A stretch of DNA of 64,000 bases from Aromatoleum evansii (GTDB lineage: Bacteria; Pseudomonadota; Gammaproteobacteria; Burkholderiales; Rhodocyclaceae): positions 1 through 64,000 of the forward strand of contig NZ_WTVK01000030.1 of the NCBI RefSeq assembly GCF_012910805.1, read 5' to 3'. Below the pieces are notes generated by a model. That model made no database searches, was not told the DNA's origin, and saw only the letters and a program-made list of their open reading frames with translations. Made by a program: the position numbers and the translations under genes. Below are positions 1-6,485 of this stretch, one piece after another (position 1 is the first letter of the stretch; every line of letters starts with the position of its first letter).

Positions 1-38
1 CCCCCCAACACCCCTTTCAGGAAAATCCGTCTGTCCAT
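1..38 (-). CDS. Start of a Tat-exported protein, truncated by the window edge (possibly pchF)
   Basis: Only the first dozen codons are inside the window. They read MDRRIFLKGVLG, a textbook twin-arginine signal start (R-R-x-F-L-K), so the product is probably a folded cofactor protein sent to the periplasm. A GGAG ribosome site overlaps the end of pchC, and the start lies only a few bases after the pchC stop, so the two genes form one operon. The expected partner of PchC is the FAD subunit PchF, and export of a flavoprotein by Tat would fit. The well-known Pseudomonas PchF has no such signal, so another exported redox protein is possible. The identity is inference from context. Confidence 0.5.
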   Translation of the reverse strand, partial: MDRRIFLKGVLG

Positions 39-44
39 GACGCA

Positions 45-344
45 TCACTCCTGCGCAAGCGCCGCACTACCGCTGACCCGCCGCGCCACGTCCGCCAGCG
101 TCGCCTCGTCGATCTCGCTCGGCCGGAACGCAGGCATCGCGCGGTTGCCCATGCGCACCACCCGCTGGATGTACTCCACCGGCAAGGCACGCCCCTTCAG
201 CACCGGCCCCACGTTCGCCTCGTGGCAATAGCGGCACACCTTGTCGTACACCTCGCCACCGTCCCGCCACGCCGCCTGCGCCCCGCCCGCGGCCACCAGC
301 GCCGCCACGCTTCCCAGGCAAACGGCCAATCTCCTTGCGTACAT
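45..344 (-). CDS. pchC: p-cresol methylhydroxylase, cytochrome c subunit
   Basis: This 99-residue protein is a small periplasmic c-type cytochrome. It accepts electrons from the flavoprotein subunit that hydroxylates the methyl group of p-cresol to 4-hydroxybenzyl alcohol and then 4-hydroxybenzaldehyde. A signal peptide ends near residue 24 (AQA/AW). The haem site is CRYCH (Cys37, Cys40, His41) and the likely axial Met is Met70 in RAMPAF. The motifs VYDKVC, GPVLKGRALP and RAMPAF match my memory of Pseudomonas PchC. I chose the ATG at 344 because AGGAGG precedes it at the right distance; an upstream ATG at 404 lies inside the promoter. It is followed at once by a Tat-signal gene. A sigma-54 promoter lies upstream. 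The family assignment is strong. Confidence 0.86.
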   Translation of the reverse strand: MYARRLAVCLGSVAALVAAGGAQAAWRDGGEVYDKVCRYCHEANVGPVLKGRALPVEYIQRVVRMGNRAMPAFRPSEIDEATLADVARRVSGSAALAQE

Positions 345-394
345 CTCGGTCTCCTCCTGATTGTTGGCCTTCCAACTTGTTCGGACGAGACAAC

Positions 395-409
395 GCAAGA
401 GCAATGCCC
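395..409 (-). promoter_or_regulatory. Sigma-54 (-24/-12) promoter of pchC
   Basis: The minus strand reads GGGCATTGCTCTTGC. This keeps the invariant GG and GC spaced by ten bases and both cores (GGCA and TTGC) of the consensus TGGCAC-N5-TTGC. Transcription would start near 383, about 40 bases before the pchC ATG. A sigma-54 activator is encoded at 9462-10826. Confidence 0.75.
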
Positions 410-497
410 GTTTTGCACGGAGCCACTCTTCTTATTTATTTACAAACACTTGGGATTAATGAGCGGTCGATCGCGCCGCACGTCAAAGCCGGGGAGC

Positions 498-516
498 GTG
501 TCTGAAATACAGACAC
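498..516. promoter_or_regulatory. Dyad, candidate enhancer (UAS) for the sigma-54 activator
   Basis: GTGTCTG-AAATA-CAGACAC is a perfect inverted repeat with 7-base arms and a 5-base spacer. It lies about 90 bases upstream of the -24 box of pchC, where NtrC-type activators usually bind. A related site is at 591-601. Confidence 0.5.
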
Positions 517-590
517 CTCCGCAACGGGGCAGCCCCACCTCGCTACCGTGACGCCGGCCGCAGCCGCAATCGCGCCCGATTCGCAAATCC

Positions 591-601
591 AGACACTGTC
601 T
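591..601. promoter_or_regulatory. Second dyad sharing the CAGACAC half-site
   Basis: AGACACTGTCT is a perfect palindrome; with its flanking C it contains CAGACAC, the same half-site as the dyad at 498-516. It lies about 185 bases upstream of the pchC -24 box, just past the end of the integron integrase gene. It may be a second activator site. The rest of 345-629 shows no gene. Confidence 0.4.
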
Positions 602-629
602 AGAATTGCGACATCGCCATTGACCCGAA

Positions 630-1640
630 CTAACCCACCCGGTCCAGCGGGCTCACGACGCCCCGACCGCCGCGATTGAGCACGTGCGTGTAGATCATCG
701 TCGTCGCCACATCCGCATGCCCGCGCAACTCCTGCACGGTACGGATGTCGTAGCCCGCATCCAGGACGTGAGTCGCAAATGAATGCCGCAAGGTGTGCGG
801 ACTCACCGGCTTAACGATCCGCGCCCGCACCGCAGCCGCCTTCACAGCCCGCTGCACACGCTTCTCATCAACATGATGCCGCCGCACCGCCCCCGAACGC
901 GGATCCACCGACAGTCCAGCCGCGGGAAACACATACTGCCAACCCAAGGACCTCGCGGCGGCTGGATACTTCGTCGCCAACGCATGCGGCAGCCACACCT
1001 CCCCACGGCTCGCCTGCAATTCGGCCGCATGCAGCGCACGCACCACTGACAGCTGCGCGCGCAACCGCTCGGCCAGGCTCGCCGGCAACATCGTCACGCG
1101 ATCCTTGTCGCCCTTCCCCTCGCGCACCACGATCTCGCCGCGCCCGAAGTCGACATCCTTCACCCGCAGCCGCAATCCCTCGAGCAGTCGCATCCCGGTT
1201 CCATACAGCAGCGCGACAATCAGGCTCACCAGTGGATCGTCCACCGCCGCAATCAGCCGCTGCACTTCCTCGCGCGACATCACCGACGGCAAGCGCGCGG
1301 GCCGCTTCGCCCGCGTCACCTCATCGAGCCACGGCAAGGGCTGCTCCAACACCTCCCTGTAAAGGAACAGGATCGCCGACAAAGCCTGCCCCTGCGTCGC
1401 CGCACTCACGTCGCGCTCGACAGCGAGAGAGGTCAAGAATGCCTCAACCTCCCGCTTTCCCATGTCCGTCGGATGGCGCCGACCCTGATGAATGATGTAT
1501 CTTTTGATCCAAACAACATACGCCTGCTCGGTACGCAGACTGTAGTGCTTGAGCCGCAGCCGATCCCGAACAAGATCGAGCAAGCGCGGCGCAGTCGAAC
1601 CGACAGAAGGAAGGTCTTGATCCATGTTATCGGACAGCAT
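630..1640 (-). CDS. intI: Integron integrase (tyrosine recombinase)
   Basis: This 336-residue site-specific recombinase inserts and excises gene cassettes at attI and attC. The catalytic set is complete: Arg151 (GTGMRLLEGLR), the GKGDKDR lysine loop near 176-180, His282-x-x-Arg285 (HTLRHSFATH), His308 (GHADV) and Tyr317 (TMIYTHV). An extra segment at about 218-238 (LPHALATKYP and SLGWQYVFP) is the insertion that separates integron integrases from ordinary XerC/D-like enzymes. The gene points away from the cassette array, as in all known integrons. A LexA-like box abuts the ATG at 1640; another in-frame ATG at 1625 is possible, and neither has a good ribosome site. The coding frame is intact, so the enzyme could be active. 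Confidence 0.92.
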   Translation of the reverse strand: MLSDNMDQDLPSVGSTAPRLLDLVRDRLRLKHYSLRTEQAYVVWIKRYIIHQGRRHPTDMGKREVEAFLTSLAVERDVSAATQGQALSAILFLYREVLEQPLPWLDEVTRAKRPARLPSVMSREEVQRLIAAVDDPLVSLIVALLYGTGMRLLEGLRLRVKDVDFGRGEIVVREGKGDKDRVTMLPASLAERLRAQLSVVRALHAAELQASRGEVWLPHALATKYPAAARSLGWQYVFPAAGLSVDPRSGAVRRHHVDEKRVQRAVKAAAVRARIVKPVSPHTLRHSFATHVLDAGYDIRTVQELRGHADVATTMIYTHVLNRGGRGVVSPLDRVG

Positions 1641-1641
1641 G

Positions 1642-1657
1642 CTGTATGGATATACAC
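1642..1657 (-). promoter_or_regulatory. LexA-like (SOS) box at the integrase start
   Basis: CTGTATGGATATACAC fits CTGT-N8-ACAG except for the last base and has the AT-rich centre of good LexA sites. It directly abuts the integrase start and overlaps the likely -10 region (TATATC on the minus strand). SOS control of integrase genes is known from other integrons. Confidence 0.55.
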
Positions 1658-1758
1658 ATCATACCTGCTAGACCAATGACTTGCCAGCCGTGGCCGGTTT
1701 ATCCGCCATGTCCAATAACACTCTTACGCCGACACTTTGTGTCGACCATACGTTAGAG
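1658..1758 (+). other. attI region with recombination core
   Basis: This non-coding stretch lies between the divergent integrase and the first cassette. It ends in GTTAGAG at 1752-1758, close to the core consensus GTTRRRY where cassettes join attI. The first cassette gene starts 6 bases later. The exact left limit of attI and its integrase-binding sites cannot be fixed by eye. Confidence 0.55.
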
Positions 1759-1764
1759 CGCCGA

Positions 1765-2283
1765 ATGATCATCGCCCACGCTCCTTCCGGTTACATTCTG
1801 GCAACTTCGATCATAGGGCGGATCGCCTGCGTTGCGGTTTCTTCAAAGGCAATAGTTGCAGCCGGAATCGTTGGTGCATTGGCGCCAGACTTCGACATGT
1901 TGTATTTCCACCTTATCGACAATAGACAGACCCACCATCACAAGTACCTGTCGCATTGGCCAATCATTTGGATAACGTTGGCCACGGCCTCTGCATTGTG
2001 GTTCGGGTACGCCAGACAGTCGAAGGCCGCCATCCTGTTGCTGGTTTTTTGCGTGGGCGGTGTGTTGCACATAGTCCTCGACTCCTTTGTAGGAGACATA
2101 TGGTGGTTTGCGCCATTTATTGACCAGCCGTACGCCATGTTCACGGTGCCTGCAAGGTTCAAACCATGGTGGCTGAGCTTTATCCTGCACTGGTCGTTTG
2201 CAGTCGAGCTAGCAATCTGTATTTGGGCGCTTCTCATATACCGAGGGCGCTCTAACCACTCGCTGCAGGCTCGACGGCCCTGA
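1765..2283 (+). CDS. Cassette 1: DUF457-like membrane-bound metal-dependent hydrolase family protein
   Basis: The 172-residue product has several hydrophobic segments and the pattern of the YdjM/DUF457 family: GALAPDFDMLYFH near the N-terminus, a His cluster (THHHKYLSHW), and LHIVLDSFVGD further on. Asp and His residues in these motifs are the presumed metal ligands. The true substrate of the family is unclear. The ATG at 1765 is chosen because the cassette begins at 1752 and upstream starts would lie in attI. The stop codon lies inside the attC site, a hallmark of cassette genes. It is visibly less GC-rich than the flanking chromosome. Confidence 0.65.
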   Translation: MIIAHAPSGYILATSIIGRIACVAVSSKAIVAAGIVGALAPDFDMLYFHLIDNRQTHHHKYLSHWPIIWITLATASALWFGYARQSKAAILLLVFCVGGVLHIVLDSFVGDIWWFAPFIDQPYAMFTVPARFKPWWLSFILHWSFAVELAICIWALLIYRGRSNHSLQARRP

Positions 2284-2313
2284 CGGGCCGCAGCCAGAGC
2301 TCAAACGTTAAGT
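2250..2313 (+). repeat. attC site 1
   Basis: It starts with R'' CTCTAAC (2250-2256) and ends with R' GTTAAGT (2307-2313), which fits GTTRRRY exactly. Between them CGGCCC-TGA-CGGGCCG forms the expected folded stem. About 64 bases, separating cassettes 1 and 2. Confidence 0.8.
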
Positions 2314-2317
2314 GATC

Positions 2318-2629
2318 ATGACGTATCAATTTACTCTGGCACTCATCCTCATGTTCGCGGGGCCTTCATTGGCGCAAGAAAGCTACCCAACAGAGGTCGC
2401 GGAGTACATCGAAAACCGCGAAATATGCAAGCATTTCCGCCAAGAGCCATGGCCGGAGGGCTCCTCGAACGAGGAAAAGGAACGACGATCATTCCTCGCT
2501 GCCCAATCCGAGCGTTACTGCAAGGGTTCTGATCAAGCTATACGAGAGTTAAAGAAAAAATACAAAAACAACAAGCGCGTGACTGAACGGCTGGAAACAT
2601 ACGAAGAGAGCATTGAAATCAAGCAGTGA
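2318..2629 (+). CDS. Cassette 2: small exported protein of unknown function
   Basis: I do not recognise this 103-residue product. Residues 1-20 form a signal peptide (hydrophobic LALILMFAG, cleavage likely at SLA/QE), so it is probably periplasmic. The mature part is hydrophilic and charged, with two Cys residues (in EICKHF and RYCKG) that could form a disulphide, and a Lys-rich helical tail (KKKYKNNKR). A GTG at 2312 is an alternative start but lies within the attC site. It is the only gene of its cassette, bounded by attC sites 1 and 2. Function cannot be inferred. Confidence 0.6.
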   Translation: MTYQFTLALILMFAGPSLAQESYPTEVAEYIENREICKHFRQEPWPEGSSNEEKERRSFLAAQSERYCKGSDQAIRELKKKYKNNKRVTERLETYEESIEIKQ

Positions 2630-2654
2630 GCAAATCATATTCTGACCAGCCCTC

Positions 2655-2747
2655 ACCTAACCCGGCAGTCGAGGGGACAGCCAAAAGCTACGCTTTTGGT
2701 CCCCTCCGCGCTTCGCGCTCCGGCTGCCCCTCACTTCTACGTTAGCC
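2655..2747 (+). repeat. attC site 2
   Basis: R'' ACCTAAC (2655-2661) and R' GTTAGCC (2741-2747) bracket a long imperfect palindrome. The arms include GGGGACAGCCAAAAGC with CTTTTGGTCCCC, and GGCAG with CTGCC. About 93 bases, longer than site 1. Confidence 0.85.
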
Positions 2748-2760
2748 ATTTGGAGTACTG

Positions 2761-3789
2761 ATGAGCAAGAAATACCAAGTATTCATTAGCTCGACCTACC
2801 AAGACCTGAAAGACGAGCGCGAGCAGGTCATTAAAGCTGTACTCGAAATGGGTCATATCCCTGTTGGCATGGAAATGTTCAGCGCTGCTGACGAAGAGCA
2901 ATGGAAGATCATCGCTCGGCAAATCGACGAAATAGACTACTACGCGATCATCGTAGCGCATCGGTATGGCTCAGTTACGCCTGAGGGCCTCAGTTTTACC
3001 GAGAAGGAATACGACTATGCAGTCGGCAAAGGAGTCCCCGTTCTTGGGTTCGTTATTGACGACTCAGCAGCGTGGCCGAAGAACAAACACGAAGAAGATA
3101 GCAAGAACCAAAAACGTCTCACAGAATTTAAGAAGAAGATCAAGAATCGCCTCATTCAATTCTGGAAGAACAAGGAAGATCTGCATGGAAAGTTCTCGAT
3201 ATCGCTCATGAAAGCAATTACGGGAAATCCTCGGACAGGTTGGGTACGAGCAAGTGATGTCGCGGGCCCAGAAGTCACAAAGGAATTGACAAGACTGAGC
3301 AGTGAAAACGCTACTCTGCGAACTCAGATAGATTCGCTTCTGCGTGCCGGCGAGGGCCATCAAGACGAGGTCCGTTCAGCCATAAAAATACTGTCGAACA
3401 ATGCGCGCACCTTTTCAGTACGAAAAACAAATAAGTGGGACGAGGCAACGTCATATGACTGCTCTCTTGCCGACGTCTTTCACTTTAGCGCGCCCAATCT
3501 CATAACAGAGAATACAAGCCTTGGGGTTGCACACAATATTGCTCTTGGGCTTGCTGGTACTGGATATTTTACAAATTGGCCAATTGGGAAAAATATAGTC
3601 TCCGACATGATTGCCGACCTAGCCGCGCTGGACCTTATTGAGCCCTCGAAGAAGAAGCATTCAGTTAGCGATATAGACAACTACTGGTCACTCACTAAGC
3701 TCGGTAAGCAGGTGCTGAAAGAGTTCCGGCGAGTTCGGCTTGAGGAAGGTCTTAAGTCCGTGGCTGAACCGCCATCCGAAAATGGCTAA
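2761..3789 (+). CDS. Cassette 3: DUF4062 domain protein
   Basis: The 342-residue product opens with the diagnostic DUF4062 pattern: VFISSTYQDLKDER, then GHIPVGMEMF, then YYAIIVAHRYGS and SFTEKEYDYA, ending near residue 100. This fold is related to TIR and nucleoside deoxyribosyltransferase domains and often forms the N-terminus of large defence or signalling proteins. Here it is followed by a Lys-rich helix, a short coiled coil around residues 170-200 (LTRLSSENATLRTQID) and a C-terminal part that looks like a winged helix (YWSLTKLGKQVLKEF). No NTPase domain is present. A GGAG ribosome site precedes the ATG. The stop lies in attC site 3. A role in phage defence is only an inference from the domain. 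Confidence 0.8.
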   Translation: MSKKYQVFISSTYQDLKDEREQVIKAVLEMGHIPVGMEMFSAADEEQWKIIARQIDEIDYYAIIVAHRYGSVTPEGLSFTEKEYDYAVGKGVPVLGFVIDDSAAWPKNKHEEDSKNQKRLTEFKKKIKNRLIQFWKNKEDLHGKFSISLMKAITGNPRTGWVRASDVAGPEVTKELTRLSSENATLRTQIDSLLRAGEGHQDEVRSAIKILSNNARTFSVRKTNKWDEATSYDCSLADVFHFSAPNLITENTSLGVAHNIALGLAGTGYFTNWPIGKNIVSDMIADLAALDLIEPSKKKHSVSDIDNYWSLTKLGKQVLKEFRRVRLEEGLKSVAEPPSENG

Positions 3790-3849
3790 CCCATCATTCC
3801 ACCGGGCCTACGCGAAAAGCCGCGCAGGCCGCTCACTTCCACGTTATAC
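3784..3849 (+). repeat. attC site 3
   Basis: R'' GGCTAAC (3784-3790) contains the stop codon of the DUF4062 gene. R' GTTATAC (3843-3849) fits GTTRRRY. GGCCTACGCG...CGCGCAGGCC forms the central stem. Confidence 0.82.
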
Positions 3850-3860
3850 AGATTGATCCT

Positions 3861-4703
3861 ATGCCCAGCGCAACGATAAAAATCTTCCTCGTCCACGGCG
3901 ATGCAAAGAGGCTCAGGACCGCCGAGATTTCGAACTGGACAGGAAAGGCTATTGCTGGACCGCGGAGCGAGTTTGACAGCATGCTTGGGCGTGACGAGGC
4001 TCAAAACTCGGGGGTCTATTTCCTGACCGGCAGCGATCCAGAAAGTGGAAAAAATGCAGTGTATGTCGGGGAGGCTGAGTCGATACGTGATCGCCTCAAG
4101 AGTCACCTTGAAAAAGACTTCTGGAACCATGTGGTCTTCTTCATCAGCAAAGATGAGAACCTGACGAAGGCTCACATTCGGTATCTTGAAGGTCGGCTGA
4201 TCGAACAAGCAAAGCAGGCAGGCCGGGCAATCGTGAAGAACGGTCAGAACAGTGGAGCCAAACTGCCGGAATCAGACCGCGAAGATATGGAAATTTTCTT
4301 GGAAAAAATTCATCAGCTCATGCCTGTTCTGGGGGCTGATTTCTTGGTTCCTCCCCCGTCGTCCATCTCCGCAGCCCCGCAAGAAGTTCTTGTGTGCGAA
4401 ATCAAAGGGCATAAGGCCACGGGAAGTCTTAGCTCAAATGGCTTCATTGTGTTCAAAGGTTCGCATGCGTCATTGGAACAACGGCCATCGGCACACAAGT
4501 ATCCGTGGGTCGTTAATCTGCGCCAGCGGTTGCTCGAAGAAAAGGTGTTGGTTCCTGAAAACGACGTACTTGTGTTCACCCAGGATACCGAGTTTCCGAG
4601 TCCAAGTTCAGCCGCAACGGTAATTCACGGAGGCACGGCAAATGGCCTCACCGCGTGGAAAAACAAGAGCGGCAAGACGCTGAAGGAGCTCGAATCTGTA
4701 TAA
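3861..4703 (+). CDS. Cassette 4: GIY-YIG-like nuclease with C-terminal DUF4357-like domain
   Basis: The 280-residue protein has a GIY-YIG-like N-terminal half: SGVYFLTG (about residue 50) for GIY, AVYVGEAESIRDRLKSH for YIG plus the following Arg, and HIRYLEGRLIEQA (about 105-117), whose Glu would bind the metal. The C-terminal end (GTANGLTAWKNKSGKTLKELE) resembles DUF4357, which is often attached to such nucleases and to restriction enzymes. The middle region is unassigned. It is alone in its cassette, with its TAA stop inside R'' of attC site 4. DNA cleavage and a defence or restriction role are inferences. Confidence 0.72.
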   Translation: MPSATIKIFLVHGDAKRLRTAEISNWTGKAIAGPRSEFDSMLGRDEAQNSGVYFLTGSDPESGKNAVYVGEAESIRDRLKSHLEKDFWNHVVFFISKDENLTKAHIRYLEGRLIEQAKQAGRAIVKNGQNSGAKLPESDREDMEIFLEKIHQLMPVLGADFLVPPPSSISAAPQEVLVCEIKGHKATGSLSSNGFIVFKGSHASLEQRPSAHKYPWVVNLRQRLLEEKVLVPENDVLVFTQDTEFPSPSSAATVIHGGTANGLTAWKNKSGKTLKELESV

Positions 4704-4787
4704 CACTCCGGTCAACCTGACAACCGTAAGCGGGGCGCTCTCCGAACGATCCGCCTCGCGCGGTTGCAGGTCACCTTAACTTTAGGC
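4698..4787 (+). repeat. attC site 4, with a changed R' core
   Basis: R'' is GTATAAC (4698-4704). The right end reads TTTAGGC (4781-4787), one base away from GTTAGGC: the G next to the cleavage point is changed to T. The arms GGTCAACCTGACAACCG and CGGTTGCAGGTCACC still pair well, so the site is recognisable but possibly inactive. Confidence 0.65.
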
Positions 4788-4794
4788 AAGCTGC

Positions 4795-5085
4795 ATGACT
4801 AAAATCCCACCTGTCGCTGATCAAAAGTGCCCCAATTGCGGAGGCGTCTTACATAGCTCCGTAAAGCATAGGTACTGCATTACCGACATGGTTGGAGCGG
4901 CGCTGGCCGGCGTGCCATTATTGTTATTCATCGGCTTCATTTTTTTTGAATCAAGCGGGCCTGCAACCAGATTTATTGTGTTGATCGCGGGCTTTCTTGT
5001 TTTTGGCCTCTACCACATGATCGGACGAAAGAACGAGAAGCTTGCGCGGTGTCTGAAATGCGGGAAAAGCCATGACGTTCGATAA
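4795..5085 (+). CDS. Cassette 5: small zinc-ribbon membrane protein
   Basis: This 96-residue product has one CPNCGG motif near residue 13 and one CLKCGK motif near residue 88, which together can form a four-Cys zinc ribbon. Between them are two hydrophobic segments (AALAGVPLLLFIGFIFF and FIVLIAGFLVFGLYHMI), so the two half-ribbons would meet on the same side of the membrane. I do not recognise a named family. It starts 8 bases after attC site 4 and is followed by a partial attC. Confidence 0.55.
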   Translation: MTKIPPVADQKCPNCGGVLHSSVKHRYCITDMVGAALAGVPLLLFIGFIFFESSGPATRFIVLIAGFLVFGLYHMIGRKNEKLARCLKCGKSHDVR

Positions 5086-5088
5086 TTC

Positions 5089-5110
5089 GCCTAACCCTAC
5101 AATGCACCGG
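5089..5110 (+). repeat. Partial attC (R'' half only)
   Basis: GCCTAAC at 5089-5095 followed by CCTACAATGCACCGGAC looks like the left half of an attC. No GTTRRRY core is found before the next start codon at 5154, so the right half seems lost or strongly diverged. Confidence 0.45.
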
Positions 5111-5153
5111 ACTATTCAACGCAGCACATAGCAGTCACGGCTACCTCACCATC

Positions 5154-5684
5154 ATGAGTCTGAAATGGAATCGCAATTTCAATGGCGGCGAGATCCGCCA
5201 CACTGAGCGGGCTTTATGCCTTGCATTCACACCACTTTCAGTCGCATTTTTTGCCTACCTCTTTGAGTTCGTATGGAATTTGATGACGAGAAAGACGGGA
5301 GGATTCGGCGCGATTCCAGGTGTGGAGAAGGCATTGCTGATATTTTTCGGATTTTCTCTTTTTCTGGCACTACTGATCACGATGTTCGCCCTCGTATATT
5401 TGCCAGCCACTTTGTCGATCCGCAGCGACGGAACGGTGACGCGAGAAGTTCTCGGGATTTCGTTGAGAACGAGAGTCGGTACGCCATATTTTTTCGATAT
5501 TCGCGAATACACCCGTGCGAACGCCTTTAAGAACATCAGTTACTTTGATCTCCATCTACGTGGACCCGCAGGTTCGCATCTTGTCACCATGCGTGGAGAT
5601 CCTGAGAACTTTCACGCATTGTCGAAGCTTGCCCGCATCCCCCTCGTGACTGACGGGAAGGACCGGACGCAAAGACAAAAATAA
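5154..5684 (+). CDS. Cassette-region protein with two membrane segments, unknown function
   Basis: The 176-residue product has two hydrophobic helices, at about residues 22-45 and 62-87 (LLIFFGFSLFLALLITMFALVY), followed by a soluble beta-rich domain (LSIRSDGTVTREVLGISLRTRVG) that looks like the PH-like sensor or scaffold domain found after two membrane helices in many small bacterial proteins. I do not recognise a specific family. It lies in the degraded part of the integron, where no complete attC follows it. It is AT-richer than the chromosome around the integron. Confidence 0.5.
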   Translation: MSLKWNRNFNGGEIRHTERALCLAFTPLSVAFFAYLFEFVWNLMTRKTGGFGAIPGVEKALLIFFGFSLFLALLITMFALVYLPATLSIRSDGTVTREVLGISLRTRVGTPYFFDIREYTRANAFKNISYFDLHLRGPAGSHLVTMRGDPENFHALSKLARIPLVTDGKDRTQRQK

Positions 5685-5838
5685 GGGCAGACTACTATTT
5701 CCTGCGCGTCATAAGGTGGCTCTGGAACCGTAATCCGGGAGGCCGCAGGGCGGACTGAATTATTGAGCAAATGGAATAACACAAATGACTCGACATGCAG
5801 CCCATTCTTGGCCCAAGGTACGGTAGCGCTCTTTTCCT

Positions 5839-6345
5839 ATGACTCTGACTATCCGCTCTGAAACACCTGCCGACGAGACTTCAATTGAACAGCTCACTCG
5901 GCGAGCCTTTCTCTCTCATCCGTACAGCCATCAAACGGAGCAGTTCATCATCCGTGCCCTGCGGGCCGCTGATGCACTTGCCGTCTCGCTCGTTGCCGAA
6001 GACGGTGGTCGCATCCTCGGGCATGTCGCGCTCTCTCCAGTAAGCGTGAGTGATGGCGCCGTTGGCTGGTACGGGCTCGGCCCCATTTCGGTGGAACCGG
6101 AGTACCAGCGCCGAGGCATCGGGCGGGCGCTGATGGAAGCGGGCCTTGCCGAACTCCGGAGGATCGGTGCAAGTGGGTGCGTGCTCGTAGGCGACCCTGC
6201 GTTCTATCGGCATTTTGGATTTGAGAGCAATCCTGCCCTGACCGTTGATGGCGTGCCCCAGGAGTTTTGCCTGTCGCTCGCGCTCGGTGCTTCGTCAGCT
6301 CGCGGCAATGTTCAGTTTCATCCTGCATTCCAGGCCGAGGGCTAA
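5839..6345 (+). CDS. Cassette-type GNAT N-acetyltransferase (YhbS-like)
   Basis: The 168-residue protein is a GNAT-fold acetyltransferase that transfers acetyl from acetyl-CoA to an unknown amine. Beta-strand 4 and the acetyl-CoA loop read GPISVEPEYQRRGIGRALM (R-x-x-G-x-G), and LVGDPAFYRHFGF is typical of the YhbS subgroup. The TAA stop lies inside GGCTAAC (6340-6346), an attC R'' sequence, which indicates cassette origin, although no right half follows. The 150 bases upstream (5685-5838) show no complete attC. Acetyltransferases are common integron cargo, but nothing points to a drug substrate here. Confidence 0.75.
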   Translation: MTLTIRSETPADETSIEQLTRRAFLSHPYSHQTEQFIIRALRAADALAVSLVAEDGGRILGHVALSPVSVSDGAVGWYGLGPISVEPEYQRRGIGRALMEAGLAELRRIGASGCVLVGDPAFYRHFGFESNPALTVDGVPQEFCLSLALGASSARGNVQFHPAFQAEG

Positions 6346-6346
6346 C
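6340..6346 (+). repeat. Orphan attC R'' motif at the end of the GNAT gene
   Basis: GGCTAAC carries the gene's stop codon exactly as in attC site 3. The sequence to the IS21 end at 6434 has no GTTRRRY partner and no folded stem that I can see. The right half may have been lost before or by the IS insertion. Confidence 0.4.
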
Positions 6347-6433
6347 ACTGCGTCTATGGCCTCGCTCGCGCGAACGATCGACTTCGACTCCGGCCTTGAT
6401 AAGGACGAGCGGGGCAAACCGGATTGCTCCATG

Positions 6434-6485
6434 TGTCAAGGGCAACCGAATTTTCCCCAGAGTGGTAATTCAAATTTCCCCACCC
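6434..6485. repeat. IS21 left terminal inverted repeat
   Basis: TGTCAAGGGCAACCGAATTT followed by CCCCAGAGTGGTAATTCAA and CCCCACCC. It matches the reverse complement of 8741-8792 with one gap and a moderate number of mismatches. Confidence 0.8.

Noticed and set aside
5685-5838. A possible attC between the PH-like protein and the GNAT gene
   Set aside because: GAATAAC is present at about 5773, but no GTTRRRY core or pairing arms follow.
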